Assembly: GCA_900323505.1 (NCBI GenBank)
Contig: OOIN01000008.1
Span: 992,001 to 1,056,000, forward strand
Source of the DNA: Ustilago trichophora
Lineage: Eukaryota > Basidiomycota > Ustilaginomycetes > Ustilaginales > Ustilaginaceae
Direction of reading: 5' to 3'
DNA: 64,000 bases
How positions within the stretch are numbered: the stretch's first letter is position 1; each line of letters starts with the position of its first letter. Under the pieces are notes generated by a model. That model made no database searches and had not been told where the DNA came from. It worked only from the letters and a program-made list of their open reading frames with translations. Made by a program: the position numbers and the translations under genes. Positions 29,101-37,589 of this stretch are shown piece after piece.

Positions 29101-31222
29101 CCTCCGCGTCAAAAATGCCTTAGTCAACTCGCGAGTGCTCAAGGAGCCTCGTTACGACCGTCCTTTCATTGTCCAATCCGACTGGAGTGCCGAAGGCATT
29201 GGTGCCGTGCTTCTCCAAGAGCACACCATGCAAAGGGATGCTCAAGGTCAATGGCATGTCCTCAATGAGCTCAAACCAGCCCCTAATCCCAACAACACGT
29301 ACCGCAAAGTCGTCTTCCCCATTGCCTATGCATCTAAGAAGTGTTCCCCGGCCGAGTCGAGATACTCTGCCCACCTCGGCGAACTCGTAGCAGCAAAGTT
29401 TGCTCTCACACGCTTCACTCCGTTTACTTTCGGTCAGCCCATCATCTTAGTGACCGATTGTATGGCGTTACGGGACATATTGCGCAACGACAAGATGCCG
29501 GCAGCACATGCTCGGTGGAGAGAACAACTTCTGGCGCACAACATCATCCGTGTCGAGCACTGTGCAGGTCGTCGACATGGCTTAGCACACGGTCTATCCC
29601 ACCGACCTTATTCTACCGACAAAGTTGACACGGACGATGCAGGACCAGTCCTTCCCGACGAGAGAGACTTGCTCAACCTTAGCATTAATGGTAGTGATCC
29701 CTCGTACAGAAACCACCCAGCCGATTTTTGCCTTACGGTCTCCAAGTACCAACCTGTCGACGGACAATCCGACTTGTCTCCTCTTGCGTACGATCCACCG
29801 ACATTCGTCAAGGACATGGCAGAGAGATACCTGGTTATCGACGAAGAAGCTGGACCACTCTTGAGACGATTTGAAGGTGACGAGTTGGAACCTGTCATCC
29901 GATTCCTTCTCCTACTCGAATTACCGACGACATCAGCGGCACGAGAAAAGGTCAAGCGGCTCAAACGCTACAAACTCGTCGATGGGAAGCTCGGTTATGT
30001 CCAGGACGAGCTGATCCTCAATGCGTTGCCACAGAAGGAAGGCTACGATCGACTTGTCAAGGCTCACGAACATGCCCATATCGGAATCAACATGCTCATC
30101 AAAAAGATTCGATTGCAGCAAAACGTCACCTGGCCGAGACTGTATGCCGATGCGCGACAAGTGGTGAAGTCTTGTAGGACCTGTCAACTCTTTGGTCCTC
30201 GCAACCGATCAGTTCTCGATCCGATCATTGTCTCTTCGCCGATGGAGACTTGGGCGATGGACTTCGTCTCTTTGCCTGCTACTCAAGGCAAGAGCAAGCT
30301 TCTCGTTGTCGTCGACTACTTCTCAAGATTCGTATGGGGATTCCCACTTGCACAAGCTCGAGGCAAGGACGTTGTACGATGTCTAACTCTCCTTCGCGAT
30401 CAGTTGTCTGCGTTGCCAATCACGATTATCTCCGACGGTGGCAGCCACTTCGACTGCGCAGAGGTATACGACTTCTTGGCAGACAACGACGTGGGTCACC
30501 ATATCACCCCAGCATACGCACCCTGGGTGAATGGTTTGGTCGAACGAAACAACGGCATCATCATCCAAGCTCTGCGACGTGTCTGTGCCTCAGCTACCTC
30601 AGCTTCGTCCACCGACTTCCCATGGTATGATCATCTCAGCACGGTCTTATGGGAGATCAACCATCGAGCTATCCCCGACTTATCCAACTTGTCGCCAACG
30701 GAATTACTCTACGGTTATATAATCGCTGACCGAGAGGAATCCAAGGTTGGAAGTCCAACAGCAGCCGAAGTGCACCTCCAACGTGCCTTCATCGACACAC
30801 GCCGGGTTGATGCTATGTCATCCTACGAGGCAGCACAGGCGAAAAGGACCGAGAAGTCTAGGCCCCGACGACTCGGAGTTCCTATCGAGATAGGCGACCT
30901 TGTTCTTCGACATCAAACCATGTATGAGTCTACATACTCCACTCAAGCGAAGCTCGCGCCTAAGTGGATTGGACCTTTCGTGGTGATGAAGAAACAAAGG
31001 AAGTCTTACATTATCCGAAGCCTCGCCGATGGAACGGAAGAACGAGTTCATCTCGATCGGCTCAAGAAGTATTGGCCATCGCCGGACTTAGCGCGACCAT
31101 CGCTCAACGCCGACCTTGACAGCCCGTCCACCACGTTCCCAATTCGATCAACTGCTGCAGAGATTGTTGCCTCTGCTTTGACAGGAGAGGATGAGCTTCG
31201 ACCAGCTCACCGTGTTCTCTAA
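25997..31222 (+). CDS. Ty3/gypsy Pol polyprotein (PR-RT-RH-IN)
   Basis: The frame overlaps the end of gag and runs to 31222; its product should start by frameshift near 26114. After about 380 disordered residues, an aspartic protease has LDEGAMVNVMS (Asp codon about 27155). RT begins near 28410 (LVHNYAPINHYMKDNSF) and has WMDD at 28715-28726. RNase H has its first Asp in QSDWSAEG (near 29179), Glu in GELVAAK and Asp in VTDC, but reads AHGLSHRP where ADALSR is usual. Integrase has the HHCC zinc domain (HEHAHIG ... CRTCQLFG), then the D,D-35-E core: MDFVSL, SDGGSHF, VERNN with exactly 35 residues between the second Asp and the Glu. The C-terminal region carries the usual KLAPKWIGPF motif. There is no internal stop. 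The protein would cleave the polyprotein, copy the RNA and insert the cDNA. Confidence 0.93.
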   Translation: MSSLWPSRPYVQQLQLGLARSSVGAELSSSLCSGPSGPGKSVRPTNYVDPPRSAGDISSGLNSASLFTCTTDNYISLSESTQPLHFPLSPLPTLCSSPLVLNQPDPVMTSRYTTEHCQTAQAAVDVSAPLPTPHVHREHIFSPKVSAHKGDPSLSGAGTTMGSMPPSLEEGRVSLPTDKEKLCTLVDAVGGKSTFIDLHCSSSVSTDSALFPPSCSVPQIRFPSTSAGKGATAGDIISSNEQLEHNSYTSKPPTLSTSCLSSTSNASFPPIASKTSKTLKELSAPEVNEVNEVTESPLEPPARSPSPVTPPPPDRRLPPLSTPPLPDVTSRPSAPPLHRKRPPKPKVDLRALRDKAQSHRNYFFFLQARLTNSRDEELTCEIEAGLDEGAMVNVMSATMVSSLDLELLPSDLYLRMASGQVMQSRGRVRVATAVKDVDDNFTVPVEVEFEVMPTAAQQMLLGRPWKVRAGALHFYELDVLFIPQNDRNSVFRTWSRVIPNYNRLLKPYVPETPMEAVRMLVARHPYANVAQLEALYEPSKISDVASIALNADDQQNEISGLSDEYIDTRPDLDQFIDLNIKPTHSVSFDLPVDEHELTRLQQRLPLTRDDPEYLIRRQSYQESFRPYRISGKADDESNERAERVVKSLLTRFGKVGTAAQRQHLVDLLRSKHLAFAETTAECKQNRKVICDPILISEPPRTTRRAKTQALSPPQKEFLHAKVRELIDNGFMVRINEDEVKWISETRIVPKPASEIDSNVSLEELRLQANAALKEAGLEHDESLPPPTKVLTDPSTTVKTAESRYRLVHNYAPINHYMKDNSFIPGDIEVKATKLSGKQFLFKGDGCAGFFIMANSRLATLLSVTYVEDFGFVGYTVMPFGFKVGPSLYYRFITTAFGDLFDRDSDFWMDDVATGHHDFDAYFLWLREFLDRAIDTGFTLSVQKCQFLYENITFCGQLVGRDGIRADPARLKAILNWPIPKTVRDIMVFRGVCSYLRSKVPNFAKVFAPLDTLTTSVDNYDAELGDKWTKDHHDAYLRVKNALVNSRVLKEPRYDRPFIVQSDWSAEGIGAVLLQEHTMQRDAQGQWHVLNELKPAPNPNNTYRKVVFPIAYASKKCSPAESRYSAHLGELVAAKFALTRFTPFTFGQPIILVTDCMALRDILRNDKMPAAHARWREQLLAHNIIRVEHCAGRRHGLAHGLSHRPYSTDKVDTDDAGPVLPDERDLLNLSINGSDPSYRNHPADFCLTVSKYQPVDGQSDLSPLAYDPPTFVKDMAERYLVIDEEAGPLLRRFEGDELEPVIRFLLLLELPTTSAAREKVKRLKRYKLVDGKLGYVQDELILNALPQKEGYDRLVKAHEHAHIGINMLIKKIRLQQNVTWPRLYADARQVVKSCRTCQLFGPRNRSVLDPIIVSSPMETWAMDFVSLPATQGKSKLLVVVDYFSRFVWGFPLAQARGKDVVRCLTLLRDQLSALPITIISDGGSHFDCAEVYDFLADNDVGHHITPAYAPWVNGLVERNNGIIIQALRRVCASATSASSTDFPWYDHLSTVLWEINHRAIPDLSNLSPTELLYGYIIADREESKVGSPTAAEVHLQRAFIDTRRVDAMSSYEAAQAKRTEKSRPRRLGVPIEIGDLVLRHQTMYESTYSTQAKLAPKWIGPFVVMKKQRKSYIIRSLADGTEERVHLDRLKKYWPSPDLARPSLNADLDSPSTTFPIRSTAAEIVASALTGEDELRPAHRVL
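26111..26158 (+). promoter_or_regulatory. programmed -1 ribosomal frameshift signal between gag and pol
   Basis: The heptamer G GGA AAT (26111-26117) fits the X XXY YYZ rule in the Gag reading phase. Slipping back one base enters exactly the pol frame (GGG AAA TCA GTA). The Gag stop follows 3 nt later. Six nt after the heptamer, GGCCGA (26124-26129) can pair with TCGGCC (26153-26158). This spacing is typical of a stimulatory stem, though the stem is short and its loop long (23 nt). Confidence 0.7.
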
Positions 31223-31644
31223 GCATGCACGCCTCTAAGCCGATCTTAAGGCTAAGACCGACCTCCGCCAGCGCAGCATCACGACCATCACATGAAGATT
31301 GGCTTACATTAAGCTTATCATCGTCGATGTTCAGCTGAAGGTCGGGAGGTCGATTGCCTCCAAATTGTCCGCTGATTCCGTGTTCGCCGATTTGTCCAAC
31401 TTCTTTTCATTTCTTCGCAAGAGTCACTGATCAACATATACGACGATCATATTCCATTTCTCCTGTGTACCTTGTTCAACACAAGCCACACGTCTCGATC
31501 CTTTTTACTCCACCTTTCACTACTCTCCTTGAGACGGTGTACAACCACCGTTTCCCAGGAACAACTCTTGCTCAGTTCATTTCTTGTAGTATAGTACACC
31601 TCCTTTTGTCAGCTTCGGGACGAAGCTTGCACCTGTTGGGCCCC

Positions 31645-31897
31645 TGTCCCGGGCTCCAGCTCTCAGCTTCGCCGAATTCCGAGAGCTGGGCCTGAATTGG
31701 GTTAATCGGTACAATCGGCCATTTGCCGATTGTACAGGTGGTCCGCGCGTCGGCTGAGTCGCGCAGGTCAAGCTTATCGCGAGCTGATCAAAAATTTTCA
31801 CTTAGCTCGAATACCACCATCATCTTCCTCATCCGACTAACTACCTTAGCACTCTTTCGCCTTAATCTTTCATTCTCCAGCTTAACCTTTTGTCACA
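31645..31897 (+). repeat. 3' LTR of the Ty3 element
   Basis: 253 bp, differing from the 5' LTR only at 31698-31699 (TG against CA). It is followed by the second ACGG target copy at 31898-31901. The bases just before it (CTGTTGGGCCCC) do not form an obvious polypurine tract. The 420 bp between the pol stop and this LTR hold no gene. Confidence 0.95.
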
Positions 31898-32821
31898 ACG
31901 GCTCCTCTTCCCCCCCCCTCTTCTGCGACCGCTGCTCATATCTGCTCATTCGACGGTCACAGTCAGGCATACCCCGGCTAGCTCTGGACCTGGCTTCGCT
32001 GACCAGAGCAGATCGACAGGCCTCTCCGACTATTGAGAGGTAACACTGGGTTGCACGTACCTGGTCGACAACCGCTGTGCCGTGAGGGTTAGTCGCCCCG
32101 GCTGCTTGACAACAGCTCGCCACAACCGGTTCGGTCGCGAAACCGTTCCCAGCAGGCCTCTCGACAAGGAGAGGTATCACCCCCCCAGCTTGACGAGCTG
32201 GGAACACCCTCGTGTGGTGGCTTTCGCCGGCGTGCGATTGGCTTGAGGGTTCGCTTTCAGCACTCGCGAGCTCACACCTCGCACTTCGTCAACTGCGGCA
32301 CTCATCCCCGCAGCAGCAGCACCACCGACATCGTGGTGATCGACTTTCGCTGGGGCTCCAACAGCGTCAAGAATAGGTCTCGACGGAGCCCGAGGTGCTC
32401 AAACATCTCGGTTCATCTGCTGGTTGATCCAGCAGCGACAGGCACCGTCAGCACAAACGGTGTAGCACCATCTCCACGTAGCTCAGTGGAGGCAAGCATT
32501 GGTACGGCGAGCGAGCGTGCTGGCATAGCCGCCGCTGACGACTGCTGCATCTCACGACTGGCCTGGCAAGCCCTCGTGAGCTCTCCACAGTCCCTGCACC
32601 CTCTCCCTCTGCGATCCGGTGGACTGGTCTGGCACACCGTCTCACACGCTCTCCAGCGTTCTTTCTAGACCCTGCTGTGCACCTTACTCGCGGCTTTGGG
32701 CAAGCCCAGTAAGCTCTCCACGGCTTCCTCACAGTCGCCGGTCGACCCCCACTCTGTGTTGCGATTCTGCTGTAGGTCGGTACCTCATTGCCACCACATC
32801 AGGTACACCAGAGCCTTCCTC
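31898..32821 (+). other. right part of the outer element's leader, hairpin-rich
   Basis: This resumes the DIRS-like element after the Ty3 insertion. Two related hairpins share AGGCCTCTC...GAGAGGTA: stems 32022-32027/32036-32041 and 32157-32162/32169-32174. Together with the left piece (23570-24060) it forms an uncommonly long, structured leader of about 1.4 kb before ORF1. Confidence 0.55.
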
Positions 32822-34090
32822 ATGGCTTCGAACACGTCTTGCGCCCGCTGCAAGGTCCTTTTTCCGCCGACACACTTCGTTGGTGTGTCTGGCAGGCCGA
32901 CCAAGACTTGCGCCAGCTGTCAAAAGCGGCCAGTACCAACAGCCGTTTCTCCCTTCTCTCCGAACGTGCAGACCCCCCATCTGGTTCGCCGCTCTAGGTC
33001 TTCTTCACCTTCTGCTCGCTCGCCATCGACCGCATCCCCTTCTCACGGTCGTACACGCCGCGACGACGCCCATTTCGCGTCAGCAGCATCAGTTCGAGCG
33101 CTCGAAACTCGCTTTGGCCGCCTAGAACACAGTCTAGACAGCCAACTCACCCAGCTCTTCGACGCCATACGGGCTTTACAGCCGCCAACAGACCCAGCAC
33201 CAGCTCTGCTCCCCTCCCAGCCAGCTCTGCAGGTCTCGCCGCCGCTCCCTGCCCTACCACCAACACCGCGGGTTCAGCCAGTGACGTCGACGGCGCTCAC
33301 CTCTGTTGGTAACCAAAACACAACCGCAGGTGAGTTGCCTCTCCTGTCCGTCTCTCGCTGCTTCCCCTGGGTCCCTGCCGACGTCGTGGCCCTCGTGGAA
33401 CGCGACCAGCTCCGACCAGAACAGTTGGTCAAGCTTCGCAACCCAGAGTCACGCGTCTCTCAAGCTGCTGTCCAGTCCACCAGCCTCAACATTGAAGGTG
33501 GACAGCTCCGAATCTCCGAGGAGTCTGCCGAGTCGCGCACCTCTGCATTTGTCAAGGCCATCCCGTCCATTGCCGCCCTCGCCCAAGTCTGGTTGGTGTA
33601 CGTAGCTATCCGCGCTCGTCACACCAACAACTGGGAACTCAACGACGCTCTGCTCTCTCACTTAGAGCAACTCATCGAGTTCAACCAGCTCTACACTTGG
33701 CGTGCTGTTGCAGACTACCACCTCGCCGTCTGCAGGCTCCGCTTTGGCACTGGCGCTGTCATCGAGTGGTCTCATTACGACCCGCAGATTGCCGGTCGGG
33801 TACTCTTGCCCTACCATAAGACAGTCAGCCTCCCCCCGACTCGTGGCGAGCCTAGCTCCAGCTCTCGCCACCCTTCCTCCAACCAGCGTTCCACGCGCCT
33901 TCCACGCACAGGCTCTGGCGCTTCCTCCGATCCCTGCAGGAAGTACAACTCTGGCGCTCATTGCCCGGGTTGTACACAACAACACACTTGTCTTCACTGC
34001 CAAGGTCGACACCCGTTGACGCAATGCCCGTCATTCGCCAACAAGGCTACCACCAACACCAGCAACGTTCCCGTCAAGAAGGCGAACTAG
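32822..34090 (+). CDS. DIRS-like element ORF1, Gag-like protein with two Cys/His clusters
   Basis: 422 residues from the ATG at 32822; the frame is open 42 codons upstream without an ATG. The N terminus has a four-Cys cluster (CARCKVLFPPTHF ... TCASCQK) that could bind zinc. Residues about 60-215 are Ser/Pro/Ala-rich. Residues about 220-350 look ordered and helical (CFPWVPADVVALVERDQLRP ... HLEQLIEFNQLYTWRAVADY). The C terminus has CRKYNSGAHCPGC...HTCLHCQGRHPLTQCP, the Cys/His pattern seen in Gag-like proteins of fungal YR elements. It presumably coats element RNA. The stop lies 29 nt before the first ATG of ORF2, whose frame is at -1 relative to this one. Confidence 0.8.
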   Translation: MASNTSCARCKVLFPPTHFVGVSGRPTKTCASCQKRPVPTAVSPFSPNVQTPHLVRRSRSSSPSARSPSTASPSHGRTRRDDAHFASAASVRALETRFGRLEHSLDSQLTQLFDAIRALQPPTDPAPALLPSQPALQVSPPLPALPPTPRVQPVTSTALTSVGNQNTTAGELPLLSVSRCFPWVPADVVALVERDQLRPEQLVKLRNPESRVSQAAVQSTSLNIEGGQLRISEESAESRTSAFVKAIPSIAALAQVWLVYVAIRARHTNNWELNDALLSHLEQLIEFNQLYTWRAVADYHLAVCRLRFGTGAVIEWSHYDPQIAGRVLLPYHKTVSLPPTRGEPSSSSRHPSSNQRSTRLPRTGSGASSDPCRKYNSGAHCPGCTQQHTCLHCQGRHPLTQCPSFANKATTNTSNVPVKKAN

Positions 34091-34119
34091 TGGTGAGTAC
34101 ACCCACTCACTCAGGCGAC

Positions 34120-37100
34120 ATGCCTCGCCCTCAGCCCGTGCCGCTCCAAACAGCACCAACCCCGCTGCCCGTGCCGCCCACAACAGCACCCCTCAGGTCT
34201 GGGCCAACCCCAGCACCTTCTCCTTCGCTTGTGCCGCCCACAGTAGCACCACTCCGGCCCGTGCCGCCCACAGTAGCACCAGCTAGGACTGAGCAAACCT
34301 CAGCTCCTCTTTCCCGCCCGTCCTTGGACGCTCTCACCAACGGCATTGTCGACATGTCCCCTGACTCCGCCTCAACTTTCCTCTCTGCCTTGCTTTCAGG
34401 CACGCCGCCGCCGCCAAGACCCAATACCTTGTGCGAACGGCCCATCTTCGATGCCACCGACGTTCCAGCAACGGTTGGCACTCTCCAACTGCGGTACTGG
34501 TCACAATTCTTAGACCTCTACCCCGACCAAGCCTTCGCCACTCAGCTGCGAGGCGCTTTGCGCCATGGGGTTAAGCTCGGTTACGACGGTCCTCTGCGAC
34601 ACAATGCTCGACCGGACGTCAACAACTTGCCCATGGATTCAGCCGACGTACAACACCTTCGCCGCGAGATCGAAACTCGCATGCAAGAAGGTCGCCTTCG
34701 CCACGTTGCTAACCCTAGTGACATACGCCTGGTCTGCTCTCCTGTCGGTGTGGTACCCAAGCCTCACTCTGACAAGAGACGGACCATATACCATCTCTCG
34801 CACCCTCGAAAACCAGGTGCGCGACTGCCTTCAGTCAATGATGGCATACATCCGTCCTTCGTCACCATCCGCTATGAGAGTCTCGACGCCATCATGGAGT
34901 TCATTCGCGAACATCCTAGCGCCTCTCTGTGGAAAGCAGACTTGGAGGATGCCTTTCGTCACGTCATTGTATCCGAGTCTGATGCCAGACTCATGGGTAT
35001 CCACTTCGACGGACGACATTACCAGGAATGCGCGCTGGCGTTTGGTGGACGCTCTTCACCATTCCTTTTCAACCTTTTCGCCGAGTTCCTGCACTGGCTC
35101 ACCACCTTTGCCCTGCAGTCCGTGACACCATCGTCGACCTCGCATTCCGAGGTGTCACACTACCTCGACGACTTCTTTGGGGCGTCTGACGCTTCTGCCA
35201 ATCCGGCGACACCAGTCCAGGTCCTCAGCCTTGCCTTGGCTGCACTGGGCTTCCGGATCAGCCGGAAGAAGACTCTCTGGGACACCACCAGACTGGAGGT
35301 GCTAGGCATCGAGCTGGACTCAGTTGCTCAGACCGCCTCCATCACACATCAACGCCGCCAGCGCATTCTTCAGCTGTGTGGCCGCATCGTCGACAGAGGA
35401 CGCGCCTCCCTGCTTGAGTTACAGCAAGTAGCTGGCCATCTCCAGTTTGTAACTCGAGTTGCTCCTCACGGTCGTGCTTTCCTTCGCCGTCTCTATGACG
35501 CCGTCCGGTCCCACTACAAGGCCCCTTTCGGTCGTCGTATCAGTAAGGCGACTCGATCTGAATTGCTCTGGTGGATCGCCACGCTCAATACATGGGACGG
35601 CGTCTCCCTTCTTCAGCCGTCTCCGCTCGTCGTAGAGCATGTATGGACAGATGCCTCTAAGCGGTGTATTGGTGCTCATCTAGGCACCATGGACGAACCT
35701 GTAGCCGCCTTCTCTCACGAGCTAGCTCGTCGACACCGCCGCAAGGACATTCGCTTCCTGGAGGCTCTGGCAGTCCTCGAAGCTCTCCGTCGCTTTGCCC
35801 CCCTCTGGTCGGGTCCTTGCCGAGTGGTGGTGCATGTCGACAACGAGAACGTTGAGTACGGCCTCCGTAAGGGCTCTATACGTGACCCGCAGACCCAGGC
35901 GCTCTTTCGAGCCATCTTCTCTCTGTGCTTGCAGCAGCACATCGACCTGGTTCCGATTAGAGTTAGCTCCGAAGCTAACATTCTCGCTGACGCTCTTTCT
36001 CGCCGTCGTTTTGCTTTTGTCCAGCAACACTATCCTCGAGCGTACGCTCTCCTGCGGTTCAACGCGGCCAATACGGCTCCCAGCCCCCTGCCTCCTTTGT
36101 CTCGGCTTCAGGCCTCTCGTCGCCAGCAGCCTTCCTCCTCTGGAACGGACTTGCCTCCAGCACACGCACACGTTCCACAACGGTGTGCTTCGACTTCGCC
36201 TCCTTCGCCGCTTCACGACGTTGCCACCCCTTCCCGTCCTCAGAGACACTCCTCATCGAATGGGTGGCCGCCCAACACCTTGCCAACAAGACTTACGGCA
36301 CAGTCAAGCGTGACCTCGCCATCATCAAGTCTTGGCACATCGACCTCGGCCTCTCCACAGTTGTTTTCGACTCCGAACGCCTGGCCAGAGTCGTTCGAGG
36401 CCTCAAGCGAGTCGTTGGTGCTCCGCTCCCTGTCGCCAAGCTCGCCATCACCCTTCCCCTCCTGCGCCAACTCCTCCGTGCCCTGCCGACAGTCTGCCCC
36501 TCACCACACAACCGTCGGATGTTCCGTGCCGCCTTTTGCCTCGCCTTTGCTTGCTTCCTCCGCTCAGGAGAGCTCACTTGGGAAGCGCAAAACACCGACA
36601 ATATGCTCACAGTCGGCTCGGTCTGCTTTGCCAGCGACAGGTCGTACGCGACCATCACCATCCCCGCCAGCAAGACCGACCCGTTTCGGCAGGGCGTCGC
36701 CCTCACAGCACCGGCGGTACCGCTCAGCACTTGCGCCGTTGCTGCTCTCGACGTGGTGTGCCGGTCACGCCCGTCGTCAGCACCCCTCTTCATCCTCGAA
36801 GACGGCCGCCCTTTTGCCAGGTCTTGCTTCGTCGACACCTTACGCCAATGCCTTGCGGCCTCCGGGATCGAGCCCTCGGCCTACTCTGGCCACTCCTTCC
36901 GCCGTGGAGCGGCGACCTGGGCTGCCTCGAACGGTGTTGACGACGACACCATCCGTGGACTTGGCCGTTGGCGTAGCGACTGCTTCCGTCGATACATCGA
37001 CAAGTCCGCTGCCGATTGCGCTGCCACCACCAAGGCGGCGCTCTACACCAACGCCTCAGCCCCCTTGTCACTCGACACCGTCGCCTGGCGCGACATCTAA

Positions 37101-37227
37101 TTGCCTTTCTCTGGGCTCGCCTGTCCTTGCTCTCCAGCCTCAGCTCATGACCGTTACACCATGCGGTACGCCACTCGCACACCATGTGGCCACGGCTGGG
37201 AGCTCGCAAGCGACTCTCCCGAGTTAG
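34120..37227 (+). CDS. DIRS-like element ORF2, reverse transcriptase-RNase H
   Basis: The first ATG in frame after ORF1 is at 34120; the frame also overlaps ORF1. About 100 Pro/Thr/Ala-rich residues (PVPPT repeats) precede the RT. RT core: SPVGVVPKPHSDKRRTIYHL, then LWKADLEDAFRHVIV (first catalytic Asp), FGGRSSPFLFN, and YLDD with Asp codons at 35167 and 35170. RNase H follows with WTDASKRCIGA, FLEALAVLEAL, HVDNENV and ANILADALSR, so all four acidic residues are present. Recognisable homology ends near 36020. The frame stays open to 37227, but that part is Ser/Pro-rich and lies over the recombinase frame, so it is probably not the true product. Expression of the recombinase may need a shift from this frame. 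Confidence 0.85.
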   Translation: MPRPQPVPLQTAPTPLPVPPTTAPLRSGPTPAPSPSLVPPTVAPLRPVPPTVAPARTEQTSAPLSRPSLDALTNGIVDMSPDSASTFLSALLSGTPPPPRPNTLCERPIFDATDVPATVGTLQLRYWSQFLDLYPDQAFATQLRGALRHGVKLGYDGPLRHNARPDVNNLPMDSADVQHLRREIETRMQEGRLRHVANPSDIRLVCSPVGVVPKPHSDKRRTIYHLSHPRKPGARLPSVNDGIHPSFVTIRYESLDAIMEFIREHPSASLWKADLEDAFRHVIVSESDARLMGIHFDGRHYQECALAFGGRSSPFLFNLFAEFLHWLTTFALQSVTPSSTSHSEVSHYLDDFFGASDASANPATPVQVLSLALAALGFRISRKKTLWDTTRLEVLGIELDSVAQTASITHQRRQRILQLCGRIVDRGRASLLELQQVAGHLQFVTRVAPHGRAFLRRLYDAVRSHYKAPFGRRISKATRSELLWWIATLNTWDGVSLLQPSPLVVEHVWTDASKRCIGAHLGTMDEPVAAFSHELARRHRRKDIRFLEALAVLEALRRFAPLWSGPCRVVVHVDNENVEYGLRKGSIRDPQTQALFRAIFSLCLQQHIDLVPIRVSSEANILADALSRRRFAFVQQHYPRAYALLRFNAANTAPSPLPPLSRLQASRRQQPSSSGTDLPPAHAHVPQRCASTSPPSPLHDVATPSRPQRHSSSNGWPPNTLPTRLTAQSSVTSPSSSLGTSTSASPQLFSTPNAWPESFEASSESLVLRSLSPSSPSPFPSCANSSVPCRQSAPHHTTVGCSVPPFASPLLASSAQESSLGKRKTPTICSQSARSALPATGRTRPSPSPPARPTRFGRASPSQHRRYRSALAPLLLSTWCAGHARRQHPSSSSKTAALLPGLASSTPYANALRPPGSSPRPTLATPSAVERRPGLPRTVLTTTPSVDLAVGVATASVDTSTSPLPIALPPPRRRSTPTPQPPCHSTPSPGATSNCLSLGSPVLALQPQLMTVTPCGTPLAHHVATAGSSQATLPS
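36132..37100 (+). CDS. DIRS-like element tyrosine recombinase (YR)
   Basis: The frame, at -1 relative to ORF2, is open from before 36003. Recognisable similarity starts near 36132 (FLLWNGLASSTRTRS). No ATG lies in this frame before the core, so the start is arbitrary. The N-terminal SAM-like domain contains LIEWVAAQHL...KTYGTVKRDLAIIKSWH. The catalytic domain has Arg I (FLRSGELTW, codon 36561), the beta-hairpin Lys (ASKTDP, 36672), His-x-x-Arg (GHSFRRG, 36891 and 36900), Trp (GRWRSD, 36969) and Tyr (RRYID, 36993). All six active-site positions of the tyrosine recombinase family are therefore present. The enzyme is expected to insert a circular cDNA by strand exchange, replacing the DDE integrase of LTR elements. 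TAA is at 37098-37100, 87 bp before repeat B1. Confidence 0.92.
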   Translation, partial: FLLWNGLASSTRTRSTTVCFDFASFAASRRCHPFPSSETLLIEWVAAQHLANKTYGTVKRDLAIIKSWHIDLGLSTVVFDSERLARVVRGLKRVVGAPLPVAKLAITLPLLRQLLRALPTVCPSPHNRRMFRAAFCLAFACFLRSGELTWEAQNTDNMLTVGSVCFASDRSYATITIPASKTDPFRQGVALTAPAVPLSTCAVAALDVVCRSRPSSAPLFILEDGRPFARSCFVDTLRQCLAASGIEPSAYSGHSFRRGAATWAASNGVDDDTIRGLGRWRSDCFRRYIDKSAADCAATTKAALYTNASAPLSLDTVAWRDI

Positions 37228-37298
37228 GCAATCAATTTTTGTTTCTCACTCACTTCGTTTCTTGACACGTGTACCTGACTGTGCTCTCTTGAGAGTGA
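37188..37298 (+). repeat. split direct repeat B1
   Basis: 111 bp, identical to B2 (37590-37700) except one base (C/T in GAGCTCGC). It joins A2 directly at 37298/37299. Confidence 0.92.
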
Positions 37299-37467
37299 TG
37301 TAGAGCGTATGTGAAAGAGACGCTAGCTTCACTCGGCCGAGAGCACGTGATCGGTGTACACGTGTGCCCCTTTGTCCTTTTCAGAGTTGTCGCACTCGAC
37401 ACTCTTCCTTCTCCTCACCATCATCACTCATTCGCTGCTCGACGTCGTCGACAGCTCCTTTTCGTCT
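37299..37467 (+). repeat. split direct repeat A2
   Basis: 169 bp copy of the left terminus A1 with one difference. It lies immediately after B1, so the B1-A2 junction reproduces the join expected if element ends B and A met in a circle. Confidence 0.92.
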
Positions 37468-37589
37468 CACCCGCCTCTCCCGTCCCTGTTCACGCCTTGC
37501 ATGTTAGTTTTGCATGTTGTCATGTCTGTTAGGTCTCACGCGCATTTCGCCTCGCTTTCACGCGACGCTCGACCACCCGTGCCCCTTAC

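Larger units (their letters stand above)
24065..31897 (+). mobile_element. Ty3/gypsy LTR retrotransposon nested in the outer element
   Basis: Two 253-bp LTRs (24065-24317, 31645-31897) begin TG and end CA and differ only at two adjacent bases. A 4-bp target duplication, ACGG, flanks the element (24061-24064 and 31898-31901). Domain order is Gag with CCHC knuckle, protease, RT, RNase H, integrase, which is diagnostic of Ty3/gypsy. No chromodomain is evident after the integrase. Gag and Pol lie in overlapping frames joined by a probable -1 frameshift. All frames are open, so insertion is recent. Oddities are a WMDD catalytic motif in RT, a His at the last RNase H Asp position, and no clear polypurine tract next to the 3' LTR. 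Confidence 0.95.

Noticed and set aside
36183..37227. C-terminal half of ORF2 as a real 350-residue domain
   Set aside because: It is Ser/Pro-rich without motifs and lies in the shifted frame of a fully conserved tyrosine recombinase, so its openness is explained by codon composition of the other frame.
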